Origin: Gemmatimonadales bacterium UBA2960
Lineage (GTDB): Bacteria > Gemmatimonadota > Gemmatimonadetes > Longimicrobiales > Gaopeijiaceae
DNA length: 40,691 nucleotides
Direction of reading: 5' to 3'
Assembly (NCBI GenBank): GCA_002348465.1
Contig: DEBI01000020.1
Coordinates: 1-40,691, forward strand
Shown here: positions 14,066 through 22,684 of the stretch, piece after piece
How positions within the stretch are numbered: the first letter of the stretch is position 1
How the letters are laid out: each line of letters begins with the position of its first letter
Made by a program: the position numbers and the translations under genes
Notes under the pieces: model-generated
What the model was told of the DNA's origin: nothing
Seen by the model: only the letters and a program-made list of their open reading frames with translations
Databases searched by the model: none

Positions 14066-15310
14066 TTACGCGACCTCTACGACCTTAACTCCGTCTCGTG
14101 TGGTGAGCTTACCGAGGACGCGATGCGGCAAACGGGCAGTCAGATGCACATCCAATGCGTGATCCGATCGCCCAACGACCTCACCCTCTCTGTATACAGT
14201 TGCTATAGCTTCACCATCAACGACCGGGATGCTGATGACAACGCTAGTCAGGCGTTGTCGCATCCGTGCCCTTAGAGTCTCCTTCAATGACTCGAGGGAC
14301 TCTAACTCATGAGCGCTCACAAATACCGCTGGTGTGGGCTCTAGGGCGCGGGTACGCCTCTCTAGCGCATCGCGCTCTGCACTGCCAATCCGATCTACCT
14401 TATTGAACACCAGGATCTCATCTTGATCATTGAGCGAGAGCTCTCCGAGCACGTCGAGGGCGACTCCTCTCTGTTCCCCCCAATCGGGACTTGAAGAATC
14501 AACAACGTGAAGAAGGACATCCGCCTCACCTGCCTCTTCTAAAGTAGACCGAAACGACGCTACCAAATGATGTGGTAGTTTCCGTATGAAGCCTACAGTA
14601 TCGGTCATCAGTGCCTGGTAGCCTCCTCCTAGGTCTACGTTTCGAGTTGCTGAGTCAAGCGTAGCGAACAAGCGATCCTCAACGAAAAGATCTGCACCAG
14701 ACAGAGCTCGGAGAAGTGAAGACTTTCCGACATTGGTGTAGCCCACAAGCGCAACTCGAAATAGACCTTCACGAGATTTGCGCTGGATCGCCCTGGCCTT
14801 GGCCACCTCGCGCAGCTTTCGCTTCAGATCGCCGATGCGCGCGCCAATGAGTCTTCTGTCGGTCTCGAGCTGGGTCTCGCCCGGGCCGCGGAGACCGATC
14901 CCTCCACGAATTCGCGACAGGTGATTCCACATCCGGCTCAGGCGAGGCAAAAGATACTCTAGCTGAGCAAGCTCTACCTGCATTCGTGCTTCGCTAGACC
15001 GCGCGCGTGTGGCGAATATATCAAGAATCAGTTCAGACCGATCCATCACCCGGACGTTGATGAGCTCTTCTAGGTTCTTACCCTGCGCAGGGCTCAGTTC
15101 CTCGTCGAAGATTACCAAGTTAGCGGCCCGCTCCAACACCATTTCACCCAGAAACTTGGCCTTGCCTTCACCCAAATAATATCGCGGGTGGGGGGCATCT
15201 AATCTCTGAACTAGCGATCCAACGACCTCTCCACCGGCAGTGTCGGTGAGCCGGGCCAATTCGTGAAGATGTTCATCTGTCATGTCCCGCGCCTCAGACC
15301 GACTCGGCAC
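14066..15310 (-). CDS. hflX: Ribosome-associated GTPase HflX
   Basis: HflX is a GTPase that binds the 50S E-site and splits stalled or idle ribosomes under stress. HflX-specific N-domain motifs are present: GSLVQRLDAPHPRYYLGEGK (about residue 31), VIFDEELSPAQ, then GGIGLRGPGETQLETDRRL. G1 is GYTNVGKSS (190-198), G3 DTVGF and G4 NKVD. The only standard start in frame is a GTG at 15310, which lacks a Shine-Dalgarno. The frame stays open 29 codons further upstream and reads LIDLRTPVDRAILVGV, which matches the expected first beta strand of the HflX domain. The true start is therefore probably upstream, at a non-standard codon (ATA 15367, preceded by AAGGTGA at 4 bases, or ATT 15352), or a base is wrong here. 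Confidence 0.93.
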   Translation of the reverse strand: MPSRSEARDMTDEHLHELARLTDTAGGEVVGSLVQRLDAPHPRYYLGEGKAKFLGEMVLERAANLVIFDEELSPAQGKNLEELINVRVMDRSELILDIFATRARSSEARMQVELAQLEYLLPRLSRMWNHLSRIRGGIGLRGPGETQLETDRRLIGARIGDLKRKLREVAKARAIQRKSREGLFRVALVGYTNVGKSSLLRALSGADLFVEDRLFATLDSATRNVDLGGGYQALMTDTVGFIRKLPHHLVASFRSTLEEAGEADVLLHVVDSSSPDWGEQRGVALDVLGELSLNDQDEILVFNKVDRIGSAERDALERRTRALEPTPAVFVSAHELESLESLKETLRARMRQRLTSVVISIPVVDGEAIATVYREGEVVGRSDHALDVHLTARLPHRVLGKLTTRDGVKVVEVA

Positions 15311-15453
15311 TCCGACGAGAATCGCCCTGTCGACTGGCGTTCGCAGATCAATTAGTTGCGTAGGTATCCGATCACCTTTGCCCCTAGGGTAGGAGCCTCA
15401 GAAGGGGGCTCATTCAAGAATACCGAAGGTCGAGTCCTCCACACAGACCCGTA

Positions 15454-16827
15454 TCAACCCTTTTTTCGTCGCTCAGCCCACCATCTTAACCGGTCCGCTA
15501 TGGTCTTCTCGAAGCCAAAAGCGCTAGGCTCGTAGAAGCACTCCCCCTCAACCTGCTTGGGCAGATAGGTCTGATCCGAAACCCCATTCTCTTCCTCCGG
15601 GTCATATCGGTAACCCTTCCCGTACCCAAGTTCCTTCATGAGAGATGTCGGTGCGTTCCTGATGTGAAGAGGGACTTTTGCCCCCGAGGTCTCTTGGGCT
15701 CGAGCACTTGCTGTCGCCCACGCTCGGTAGGTACGGTTCGATTTTGGCGCAGTGGCCAGGTAAATGACCGCCTGCGCCAAGGCGAGTTCTCCCTCTGGAG
15801 AACCAAGAAATTGATAGGAATCCCTAGCCGCAATGACATGGCCAACGGCCGCTGGGTCCGCGAGTCCGACATCCTCAGTCGCCATCCGGGTTAACCTTCG
15901 AGCGATATAAAGAGCATTTTCACCTCCATCCAACATTCGAGCTAGCCAGTAAAGAGCGGCATCAGGGTCCGACCCACGCACTGATTTGTGAAGAGCAGAA
16001 ATCAGATCGAAGTGCTCGTCTCCCGCTTTGTCATATGAGGCAAAGCGATGTTGAACTGCTTCTCTAGCAAGGTCGATACTTATCGCTCCGCCATACCCAG
16101 CTAAATTGGCGCTAGCCTGAAGAACACCCAAAGCTCGGCGAGCGTCCCCATCAGCCGCCCCAGCAATAAAAGTCAGGGCCTCATCGTCCACGGTCAAAGC
16201 CAAGTCCTGAAGCCCTCTTTGGTCTTTGATCGCCTGCTCAAGAATCAATTGAACTTCTTTGGCCGACAGTGGCTTGAGGACGTAAACAGGTGCGCGGGAA
16301 AGAAGTGGGCGCACTACTTCAAATGAGGGGTTTTCTGTTGTGGCTCCAATCAGAATCACTGTGCCCGCCTCCACATGAGGGAGAAAAGCATCCTGTTGAG
16401 CCTTGTTAAACCGATGGATCTCGTCGCAGAATAAAATCGTGTGACGCCCGGTAGCCTTTAATCGGCTTCCAGCTTCAGCGATGATTTCTCGAACTCTCGC
16501 CACGCCCTCTGTCACCGCACTAAACGGAACGAACATGCTCGTGGAACTCTCCGCGATTAGCCGGGCCAAAGTCGTCTTTCCACTGCCCGGCGGACCCCAA
16601 AGAATCATGCTCGCGACCTTACCCTCTTGCAGCATCGCTTGAATCGTCTTTCCCGCTCCAAGAAGGTGTTCTTGACCCCGAAACTCATCTAGCGTCCGCG
16701 GACGCATGCGCGCGGCGAGAGGAGCACCAGAGTTTGCAGAACCTCCTTCTATCTTCACCTCAGACGTTCCACTCTTCTCTGTAATAGGATTTTCAAATTC
16801 ATCCGGGAACAGGTCCATATCTCTCAC
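15454..16827 (-). CDS. rarA: Replication-associated recombination protein A (RarA/MgsA AAA+ ATPase)
   Basis: RarA is a clamp-loader-like AAA+ ATPase acting at stalled replication forks. Domain order: a short disordered N-terminus, MRPRTLDEFRGQEHLLG (41-57), Walker A GPPGSGKTT (78-86), Walker B ILFCDEIHRF (131-140), sensor 1 GATTENPSFEV, then the RarA C-terminal tetramerisation region with DPDAALYWLARMLDGGE and, close to the end, ELGYGKGYRYDPE. Length 457 aa is normal. The start at 16827 overlaps the cca stop by 4 bases (ATGA). The downstream gap to hflX (143 bases) contains the unassigned hflX N-terminal codons. Confidence 0.96.
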   Translation of the reverse strand: MRDMDLFPDEFENPITEKSGTSEVKIEGGSANSGAPLAARMRPRTLDEFRGQEHLLGAGKTIQAMLQEGKVASMILWGPPGSGKTTLARLIAESSTSMFVPFSAVTEGVARVREIIAEAGSRLKATGRHTILFCDEIHRFNKAQQDAFLPHVEAGTVILIGATTENPSFEVVRPLLSRAPVYVLKPLSAKEVQLILEQAIKDQRGLQDLALTVDDEALTFIAGAADGDARRALGVLQASANLAGYGGAISIDLAREAVQHRFASYDKAGDEHFDLISALHKSVRGSDPDAALYWLARMLDGGENALYIARRLTRMATEDVGLADPAAVGHVIAARDSYQFLGSPEGELALAQAVIYLATAPKSNRTYRAWATASARAQETSGAKVPLHIRNAPTSLMKELGYGKGYRYDPEEENGVSDQTYLPKQVEGECFYEPSAFGFEKTIADRLRWWAERRKKG

Positions 16828-18110
16828 AAATTGTCGGCGTCGACGTCGAGTTTTACCGATCGCCGACCCAAGATCTCCTTTACTTCATGAGCTAGAATGG
16901 TTTTTTGGTTTCTCTGCGGTTCTTCCAACACGTGCTCAAGCAACTCATTAAGGATTTCACCGAAGACTGGTCCAGGCTTGAGACCCATCCTCTTCAAATC
17001 TCCACCATCGATTGCGAGGTCATCAACCTTTAACGGAGGTGAAGTCCTCAATTCCGCTCGCAGCATGCTCCACGAATCAACCACCATCCTCGGATCCTTA
17101 CTGCCATGACCCGTGCGTGATGACGCAATCTCGATTCGACTTAATCCACGCATAACCACCCTGCCGTGCCGGCTTAGCCAGCGCCGAAGCACTCTAGGAT
17201 CCGAATCAGCAGACGGCATTTCGGTCGCGGATGCTATCCTCGCTACAGCATCCATGTCCGCGTTTGACAGCCTTAGCCGGACAAGCAGCCTGGCTGCGTC
17301 TGACTCCGCAACCGGACGCAACAAAGCCGCCAGGCGAAGCTTCGGGCGCCCAACGGGAAGCAAATTCACCACAGATATAACGTCATCCCACAACCGTTCA
17401 CGAAGGGCTCCTATTTCAGGATAAAGAACCTCGATCACCCCCGCCTCTCGGTACAACGATAGCGCTCGCGAAGGACTAGGATCTATCGACAGCACCTTCA
17501 TTAATTCGTCACGGATCCGCTCGGGTGAGAGAGTCTTAAGCCGATGAGCCGATACCACCAGTGAACTCCATGTAACATCCTCAATTTGTAGGTCGAATCT
17601 TCCAGCGAAACGAAGCGCTCTGAGAATTCGCAGATAATCTTCCTCGAAGCGCTGATCGGCGTCACCTACTGTTCGAAGTCTGCCAGCGCTCAGGTCTTCT
17701 TCGCCACCGAACGGGTCGTAGAACTCGTCTCTAAGCGGATGCCATGCAATCGCATTAATCGTGAAGTCACGTCGCGACAGGTCATCCTCAATGCATTCAG
17801 CAAACTCCACCAAAGCGTGGCGACCGTCGGTCTGCACATCTCGCCGAAAGGTAGTCAACTCGTACATGACACCGTCTCTCGCCAAAACTCCCACGGTGCC
17901 ATGATCAATACCGACAGGGACAGTCCGGCTGAAGATCTTTCTTACCTGCAGGGGGGTCGCCTTCGTTGCAAGATCCCAGTCGACGGAAGTTCGGCCCATC
18001 AGGGCGTCGCGAACCGCTCCCCCTACCGCCCAAGTTTCATAGCCGGCCTCCTCTAGCGTTCGCACGATCCACCGGACCGCACCCGGCGCGATCGGACGAA
18101 CAGCACTCAT
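16824..18110 (-). CDS. cca: CCA-adding enzyme / poly(A) polymerase family tRNA nucleotidyltransferase
   Basis: A class II nucleotidyltransferase that builds or repairs the 3' CCA end of tRNA. It is required here, since the tRNA-Gln gene in this window does not encode CCA. The head domain has AVGGAVRDALMGR (28-40), the metal-binding DWD (44-46) and RRDFTINAIAW (113-123); EEDYLRILRALRFAGRFD is the neck motif. The C-terminal part is helical without an obvious HD phosphohydrolase motif. Length 428 aa. A CCA-only or A-only enzyme cannot be distinguished from full CCA activity by eye. It overlaps the SDR gene by 4 bases upstream and rarA by 4 downstream. Confidence 0.93.
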   Translation of the reverse strand: MSAVRPIAPGAVRWIVRTLEEAGYETWAVGGAVRDALMGRTSVDWDLATKATPLQVRKIFSRTVPVGIDHGTVGVLARDGVMYELTTFRRDVQTDGRHALVEFAECIEDDLSRRDFTINAIAWHPLRDEFYDPFGGEEDLSAGRLRTVGDADQRFEEDYLRILRALRFAGRFDLQIEDVTWSSLVVSAHRLKTLSPERIRDELMKVLSIDPSPSRALSLYREAGVIEVLYPEIGALRERLWDDVISVVNLLPVGRPKLRLAALLRPVAESDAARLLVRLRLSNADMDAVARIASATEMPSADSDPRVLRRWLSRHGRVVMRGLSRIEIASSRTGHGSKDPRMVVDSWSMLRAELRTSPPLKVDDLAIDGGDLKRMGLKPGPVFGEILNELLEHVLEEPQRNQKTILAHEVKEILGRRSVKLDVDADNL

Positions 18111-18871
18111 CCGGGAAGCACCGCTCCACCATTAATGTTGACCACTTCGCCAGTAATGTGCCGAGCCAACTCCGAGCACAAAAACACAATCGGACCAGCC
18201 ACATCCTTGGCAGTCGCAATCCGACCAATCGGTATTGATCGTTCGATCCGCTCACGCTCGCCTGAGACAAAAGCGCTCGCAGACATTTCCGTATCGATCC
18301 AACCTGGTGCGACTGCGTTCACCGTTATTCCTCTGGGTGCGACCTCAATGCAAAGCCCTTTAACCAGGGAAATCATCGCGCCTTTTGTGGCTGCGTAGTC
18401 TGCATGGAACGCTTCTCCGCGCTGTGCCGCAGTGCTGCTTACAAGAACGATCCTTCCATGTCTATTGAGACGGGATGCCGCTGCCCGACAGGTGTAGAAG
18501 ATAGAATTAAGGTTAGTGTCGATCGTCCTATTCCAACGATCATTCGAGAGCGTCGCAACAGGCTCGTCTTGGGGCGGCCAGATCCCATGATTACCAACAA
18601 AAATATCGAGTCCCTCAAACTCTTCATCACCCCGCGCGAACAATATTTCCACTTCCGTTGGATCTGCGAGGTCTCCTCCCTGGGCCCAAGCTTGCACCCC
18701 AAGCCCTTTGCACTCTGACACCACAGATGCAGCGTCACTCGATCGAGAATGGTAGCTGACCCCCACATTCGCGCCTGCTCCAGCAAGCTGAAGGGCGACC
18801 TCACGACCCACGCCCCGCGATCCACCAGTCACGATAGCGTTCTTTCCCCTAAAGTCGATCAGCGATTTCAC
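18107..18871 (-). CDS. SDR family oxidoreductase (FabG-like)
   Basis: A classical short-chain dehydrogenase/reductase of 254 aa. The Rossmann dinucleotide motif is TGGSRGVG (15-22). The catalytic triad spacing is right: S146 (VSST), Y159 and K163 (YAATK). The usual NAG motif is VGNHG. The C-terminus GEVVNINGGAVLPG matches the FabG-type tail. The NADP(H) preference is suggested by Arg after the glycine motif and is not certain. It could be a 3-oxoacyl-ACP reductase or a sugar/alcohol dehydrogenase; no acyl carrier protein genes are nearby. It begins 31 bases after gmhA and overlaps cca by 4 bases. Confidence 0.92.
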   Translation of the reverse strand: MKSLIDFRGKNAIVTGGSRGVGREVALQLAGAGANVGVSYHSRSSDAASVVSECKGLGVQAWAQGGDLADPTEVEILFARGDEEFEGLDIFVGNHGIWPPQDEPVATLSNDRWNRTIDTNLNSIFYTCRAAASRLNRHGRIVLVSSTAAQRGEAFHADYAATKGAMISLVKGLCIEVAPRGITVNAVAPGWIDTEMSASAFVSGERERIERSIPIGRIATAKDVAGPIVFLCSELARHITGEVVNINGGAVLPG

Positions 18872-18902
18872 TTGGTCACCCTATTCTAACGAGTCTAGTC
18901 AC

Positions 18903-19481
18903 TCAAACCTCTCCTAGTGCTGCGTCAACTACGTCACAGACTGCATGCCCAATGAGGAGATGGAGTTCCTGCGCACGCGCTATAGAGTCCGTCGGGACTA
19001 CGATCGGGAGATCAACCTCGTCGCGAAGACTGCCGCCTCCTCTCCCCAGAAGACCAATTGTACGGACATCAAGAGTTCTCGCCTGCTGCGCCGCCGTAAC
19101 GAGGTTAGGGGAAAGTCCGCTCGTTGACAGTAGAATGAGCAGGTCTCCTTTGGACGATAGCGCTTCTATCTGTCTGGCAAAAATCTGTTCGTAGCCAAAG
19201 TCGTTACCCACTGCTGTCAGAACCGCGGTATCAGTTGTGAGCGCCATTGCCGAGAGTCCACGACGATTTCGCTCGAAACGTACGACATATTCGGCCGCGA
19301 GGTGCTGAGCATCCGCCGCAGAACCACCGTTCCCACAGAAAAACAGTCGTCCTCCCGAAACGAGAGTCTCTGAAACCCAACGCGCATGAGTTTCAAGAGC
19401 TTCCATCAGAACAGCGACACTGTCCAACACGACGCGGCTGTGTTCGTTAAAGTGCTCACTGAGACGGTCTTGCGCTCTCAA
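18903..19481 (-). CDS. gmhA: Sedoheptulose 7-phosphate isomerase (GmhA-like SIS protein)
   Basis: GmhA converts sedoheptulose 7-phosphate to D-glycero-manno-heptose 7-phosphate, the first step toward the heptose of lipopolysaccharide. Visible are the SIS sugar-phosphate loop FFCGNGGSAADAQHLAAEYV (with the catalytic Glu), GNDFGYEQIFARQIE, STSGLSPN and the C-terminal ELHLLIGHAVCD with the catalytic His. I place the start at the TTG at 19481: it gives 192 aa, the usual length, has GGAAAG upstream, and overlaps the TGA of the preceding micro-ORF as TTGA. An upstream GTG at 19532 would add 17 residues (DWQGRLGTEA...) without family support. Other SIS isomerases are possible, and no other heptose genes are in the window. 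Confidence 0.88.
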   Translation of the reverse strand: MRAQDRLSEHFNEHSRVVLDSVAVLMEALETHARWVSETLVSGGRLFFCGNGGSAADAQHLAAEYVVRFERNRRGLSAMALTTDTAVLTAVGNDFGYEQIFARQIEALSSKGDLLILLSTSGLSPNLVTAAQQARTLDVRTIGLLGRGGGSLRDEVDLPIVVPTDSIARAQELHLLIGHAVCDVVDAALGEV

Positions 19482-19573
19482 GATCTTCTTTCCAATACAA
19501 GCTTCTGTTCCAAGACGACCCTGCCAGTCCACGCGTCGTTTATCCGCAAAACGACCTCAACACCCTCGTCCAT
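19478..19573 (-). CDS. Candidate 31-aa micro-ORF coupled to gmhA
   Basis: Between the 92-aa orphan and gmhA the minus strand has an ATG at 19573 (also GTG at 19576), 4 bases after the orphan's TAA. It reads MDEGVEVVLRINDAWTGR and continues through VVLEQKLVLERRS to TGA at 19478-19480. That stop overlaps the proposed TTG start of gmhA (TTGA). The tight spacing on both sides is what a real, coupled gene would show, and the alternating hydrophobic pattern suggests beta structure. There is no clear Shine-Dalgarno, so translation would depend on coupling. It could instead be a chance open frame created by the short gap. Confidence 0.4.
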   Translation of the reverse strand: MDEGVEVVLRINDAWTGRVVLEQKLVLERRS

Positions 19574-19577
19574 CACT

Positions 19578-19856
19578 TTATAGTGACACGATTCGATCAA
19601 GCGCAGCGTCGGGATCTTCTCGCTCCATAGCTGCCTCGCAAGCGTACGTTATCCAAGCGTCCGCTAGGAGCAAGTCGAACGCGGCAGCGCGATCCCTAGA
19701 CCTAGCACTAGCCGTTTCAAGGGAAACGCGTGCTGCGTCCCTAAGTCGATCAGGCCTAGCTTCTTGCCCACTCTGCATCATGTCAGCTTCGAGCCGAACA
19801 CGCAGCCCCTCTGGGGGGGACGGATGCATTTCATCTAGCCAGTTAACCTCAGTCAC
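19578..19856 (-). CDS. Hypothetical 92-aa protein downstream of alaS
   Basis: An unrecognised small soluble protein. It is rich in Ala, Arg, Asp and Glu, and residues about 36-90 should be mostly helical (LRDAARVSLETASARSRDRA, then AFDLLLADAWITYACEAAME). The N-terminus is Pro-rich (MHPSPPEGLRVRLEADMM). No cysteine pair, P-loop or signal peptide is visible. Its start overlaps the end of alaS by 8 bases and its stop lies 4 bases from the micro-ORF before gmhA, so it is part of that operon. The length of the open frame and its coupling support a real gene. Function unknown. Confidence 0.7.
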   Translation of the reverse strand: MTEVNWLDEMHPSPPEGLRVRLEADMMQSGQEARPDRLRDAARVSLETASARSRDRAAAFDLLLADAWITYACEAAMEREDPDAALDRIVSL

Positions 19857-22494
19857 CTTTTGCTCCAGAGAAAAGATCTCTCACGATATCGGCGCCTCCT
19901 AGCAGCGCCTCATCGATTTTCGACGCATCCTCAATTCCAGCCTGAGCCATGTGTGGACGCCCTCCTCCCCGGCTGCCGACCACAGACGCCACTTCTCGGA
20001 TGAGTGTATCCGCCCTGATCCCTCGCGAAATCATATCGTCACTGGCGAAAGTAAAAATTGCTCTCTTATCACCAGGCATCTCAACTGCGAGTGCAGCTAT
20101 TCCACTCTCACCACCAGTGAGGAACTTGTCTCCCCATTTGCGTGCATCATCTAGGTCTCGCACCCGCAATCGGATCCCTCTATACACCACATTGCCGCCG
20201 TCAGGAGTTTCTATCACCTCTTCAGCAATTACATCCTCTCCACTGCTACCATGAGCTCGGGCTTCATCCAGAAGACCTTCCACCGCAGCCTTGTCGGCAA
20301 GTAGCTGCTCTACTCGCTTCACCACATTATCTGGCCGCGTTTTAAGCACTGACGCGGTCTCTCCCAGAGTAGCCTCACGCTCCTGGAAGTAGGAAAAAGC
20401 ACCCCTACCCGTTAGTGCTTCGATCCGCCTCACGCCAGAAGCAACCCCGGATTCACTAATAATCCTGAAAAGTCCTATATCACCCGTGTGGGAGACATGC
20501 GCACCGCCGCATAGCTCCATGCTTATGCCTGGCACATCCACGACTCGTACCTCGTCTGCATACTTTTCTCCGAACAAGGCCATGGCGCCATCCCTGACAG
20601 CATCATCGTATCGCCGCTCTGCAATCTCGACAGGGTGATTTTTCCAGACGGCCTCGTTTACGAAGCGCTCCACTTCTCCTTTTTCTCTCTCTGTCATCGG
20701 CGCGGTATGAGCAAAGTCAAAACGTAGCCGATCCGGAGCAACGAGAGAGCCCTTCTGGACCACATGTCCACCCAGAAGAGACCGAAGCGCCGCGTGCAAT
20801 AGATGAGTCGCAGTGTGATTCCGGGTCGTGTCAAATCTCACATCAGTCGCCACGAAAGCCGTTACCGGGAGGTCGTCTGCCTCCTCTGGAAATATCCCAT
20901 CGACTTGTCCAAATAGAGCAGTACCAAGGGGGGTCTTCGCGACCCGATCAACCGTTACACTCCAGTTGTTGCCGCGGACAACCCCCGTGTCTGAAACCTG
21001 CCCTCCACTTTCGACGTAAAATGGATTCTCCTCAAGGATCAACCCGACACCACACTCCATCGTCTTCCATTTCAGCACTGCGGTCTCGACTTCAAGCGAT
21101 GTGTACCCCACAAAATTCTGGGATCCATCCTTGACCGGTATCCATCCCTCCGAGTCGTTAAGTCCTCCAATCTCGATCCCACTTGCAACACGATCTGCCC
21201 TTGAACGGGCACGCTGTGTTTCAAGCGCCGCCTCAAACCCCCCCACGTCAACATCAATCTCTCTCTCTTCGGCCAGGAGCTGTGTGAGGTCTAGTGGAAA
21301 CCCGAACGTGTCATAGAGTTTGAATGCCTCATCACCTGAGATCACTCCACCTTCGGAGGCAGCTAGCTCGTCAAATCGGGCTAGCCCACCTTCTATAGTC
21401 GAGAGAAAGCGTTCTTCCTCGGCCCGCGCTGCCTCCAAAATATGCTCTCTCCTCTCGGCTAGAGCGGGATAGGCATCACTCATTGTCTCTATAACTACCT
21501 CCACCACCCCAGAGAGCGTAGGTTCCCGGCGGCCCAGAAGCCAAGCATGACGGACTCCTCTACGCAAAATCCGCCTTAGTACATACCCCCGACCCTCATT
21601 GGAAGGATGTACACCATCTGAGAGTAGGAAAGCGACCGCGCGAGCATGATCAGCTAATACGCGATAGCTAACACCAGCTTCGGAAGTTGGGTCATACGCC
21701 TCACCGACCAGTTGGGCTACACGGTCCAGGAGCGGAATAAAGGCATCCGTGTGATAGTTAGAATCTGCACCCTGAAGTACCGCGGCAATCCGCTCGAGTC
21801 CGGCTCCCGTGTCAACACAGGGCGCAGGTAGAGAGTGAAGCTTGCCCTCGGCATCTCGGTCGAATTGCATGAAGACGAGATTCCACAACTCTACGATCGT
21901 TCCCGCATCGTTGAGCTCGACGAACTCATCATTACTTAAGACAGGCACCGGCTCGTCTCTGAGATCGTAGTGTAGCTCCGAGCACGGGCCACATGGCCCA
22001 GTGTCTGCCATCTGCCAAAAATTGTCTTTATCACCAAGTCGATATACGTGATCAGCCGGCAATCCAATGTCATTCAACCAGAGATCTGCTGCCTCATCGT
22101 CGGAATCATGCACAGTCGCATACAGGCGCTCGGGCTCTAAACCATATACCTGTGTGAGAAGCTCAAACGCGTACCGAATGGCATCCCTTTTGAAGTAGTC
22201 GCCGAATGAGAAGTTGCCCAGCATCTCAAAAAAAGTGTGGTGCCGAGTTGTCCGGCCAACCTCTTCGAGATCATTATGCTTACCACCCGCACGCACGCAC
22301 TTCTGCGACGTAGCAGCGCGCTTCACCCCCAGTTCCTCTTGGCCTAAAAACACGTTTTTGAATTGGACCATACCCGCGTTCGTAAAGAGCAAGGTAGGGT
22401 CATCCGCCGGCACCAAGGATGATGACGGCTTTACAGTGTGCTTTCGTTCCTCGAAAAAGGAGAGGAAACGGTTACGAATTTCAGCGGTCTTCAT
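19849..22494 (-). CDS. alaS: Alanyl-tRNA synthetase
   Basis: A class II aminoacyl-tRNA synthetase with an editing domain that clears Ser/Gly-tRNA(Ala). N-terminal catalytic motifs: SSSLVPADDPTLLFTNAGMVQFKN, from about residue 26 (motif 1 region), then GRTTRHHTFFEMLGNFSFGD. The editing-domain zinc sites are HTATHLLHAAL and CGGAHVSHTGDIG. The C-terminal DHHA1 domain ends SRGGGRPHMAQAG. Length from the ATG at 22494 is 881 aa, normal for bacteria. A GTG at 22521 would add nine residues; neither has a good Shine-Dalgarno, and the family begins near MKTAEIRNRFLSFF. recA lies 190 bases upstream; recX, often found between them, is absent. Confidence 0.97.
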   Translation of the reverse strand: MKTAEIRNRFLSFFEERKHTVKPSSSLVPADDPTLLFTNAGMVQFKNVFLGQEELGVKRAATSQKCVRAGGKHNDLEEVGRTTRHHTFFEMLGNFSFGDYFKRDAIRYAFELLTQVYGLEPERLYATVHDSDDEAADLWLNDIGLPADHVYRLGDKDNFWQMADTGPCGPCSELHYDLRDEPVPVLSNDEFVELNDAGTIVELWNLVFMQFDRDAEGKLHSLPAPCVDTGAGLERIAAVLQGADSNYHTDAFIPLLDRVAQLVGEAYDPTSEAGVSYRVLADHARAVAFLLSDGVHPSNEGRGYVLRRILRRGVRHAWLLGRREPTLSGVVEVVIETMSDAYPALAERREHILEAARAEEERFLSTIEGGLARFDELAASEGGVISGDEAFKLYDTFGFPLDLTQLLAEEREIDVDVGGFEAALETQRARSRADRVASGIEIGGLNDSEGWIPVKDGSQNFVGYTSLEVETAVLKWKTMECGVGLILEENPFYVESGGQVSDTGVVRGNNWSVTVDRVAKTPLGTALFGQVDGIFPEEADDLPVTAFVATDVRFDTTRNHTATHLLHAALRSLLGGHVVQKGSLVAPDRLRFDFAHTAPMTEREKGEVERFVNEAVWKNHPVEIAERRYDDAVRDGAMALFGEKYADEVRVVDVPGISMELCGGAHVSHTGDIGLFRIISESGVASGVRRIEALTGRGAFSYFQEREATLGETASVLKTRPDNVVKRVEQLLADKAAVEGLLDEARAHGSSGEDVIAEEVIETPDGGNVVYRGIRLRVRDLDDARKWGDKFLTGGESGIAALAVEMPGDKRAIFTFASDDMISRGIRADTLIREVASVVGSRGGGRPHMAQAGIEDASKIDEALLGGADIVRDLFSGAKGD

Positions 22495-22655
22495 CGGATT
22501 GGTCGATTGGAAGCGGTTCACGATGTTGAGTTCATCAGTTCACCGGAACTAGGCGCAGCTAGAGGGCAAAAGATAAGAGCCTGAGACCAATCTGTCGTCC
22601 AGATCACCTTTGCCAACCCCAGCGCTCTTCCACGCCGTATCTTTTTCCTAATCCG

Positions 22656-22684
22656 AAAAATCGCTTCATTCCTGACTAAGGAAT
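22656..22684 (-). terminator. Weak hairpin just after recA
   Basis: The inverted repeat ATTCCT / AGGAAT with a 5-base loop (22668-22684) starts at the recA stop. A run of five T on the minus strand (22660-22656) follows after 7 bases. The stem is short and the T-run is displaced, so this is at best a weak intrinsic terminator. The rest of the 162-base gap to alaS holds no gene that I can see. Confidence 0.3.

Noticed and set aside
22214..22552. 112-codon plus-strand ORF opposite the start of alaS
   Set aside because: Antisense shadow of the conserved alaS N-terminus, with no recognisable motifs.
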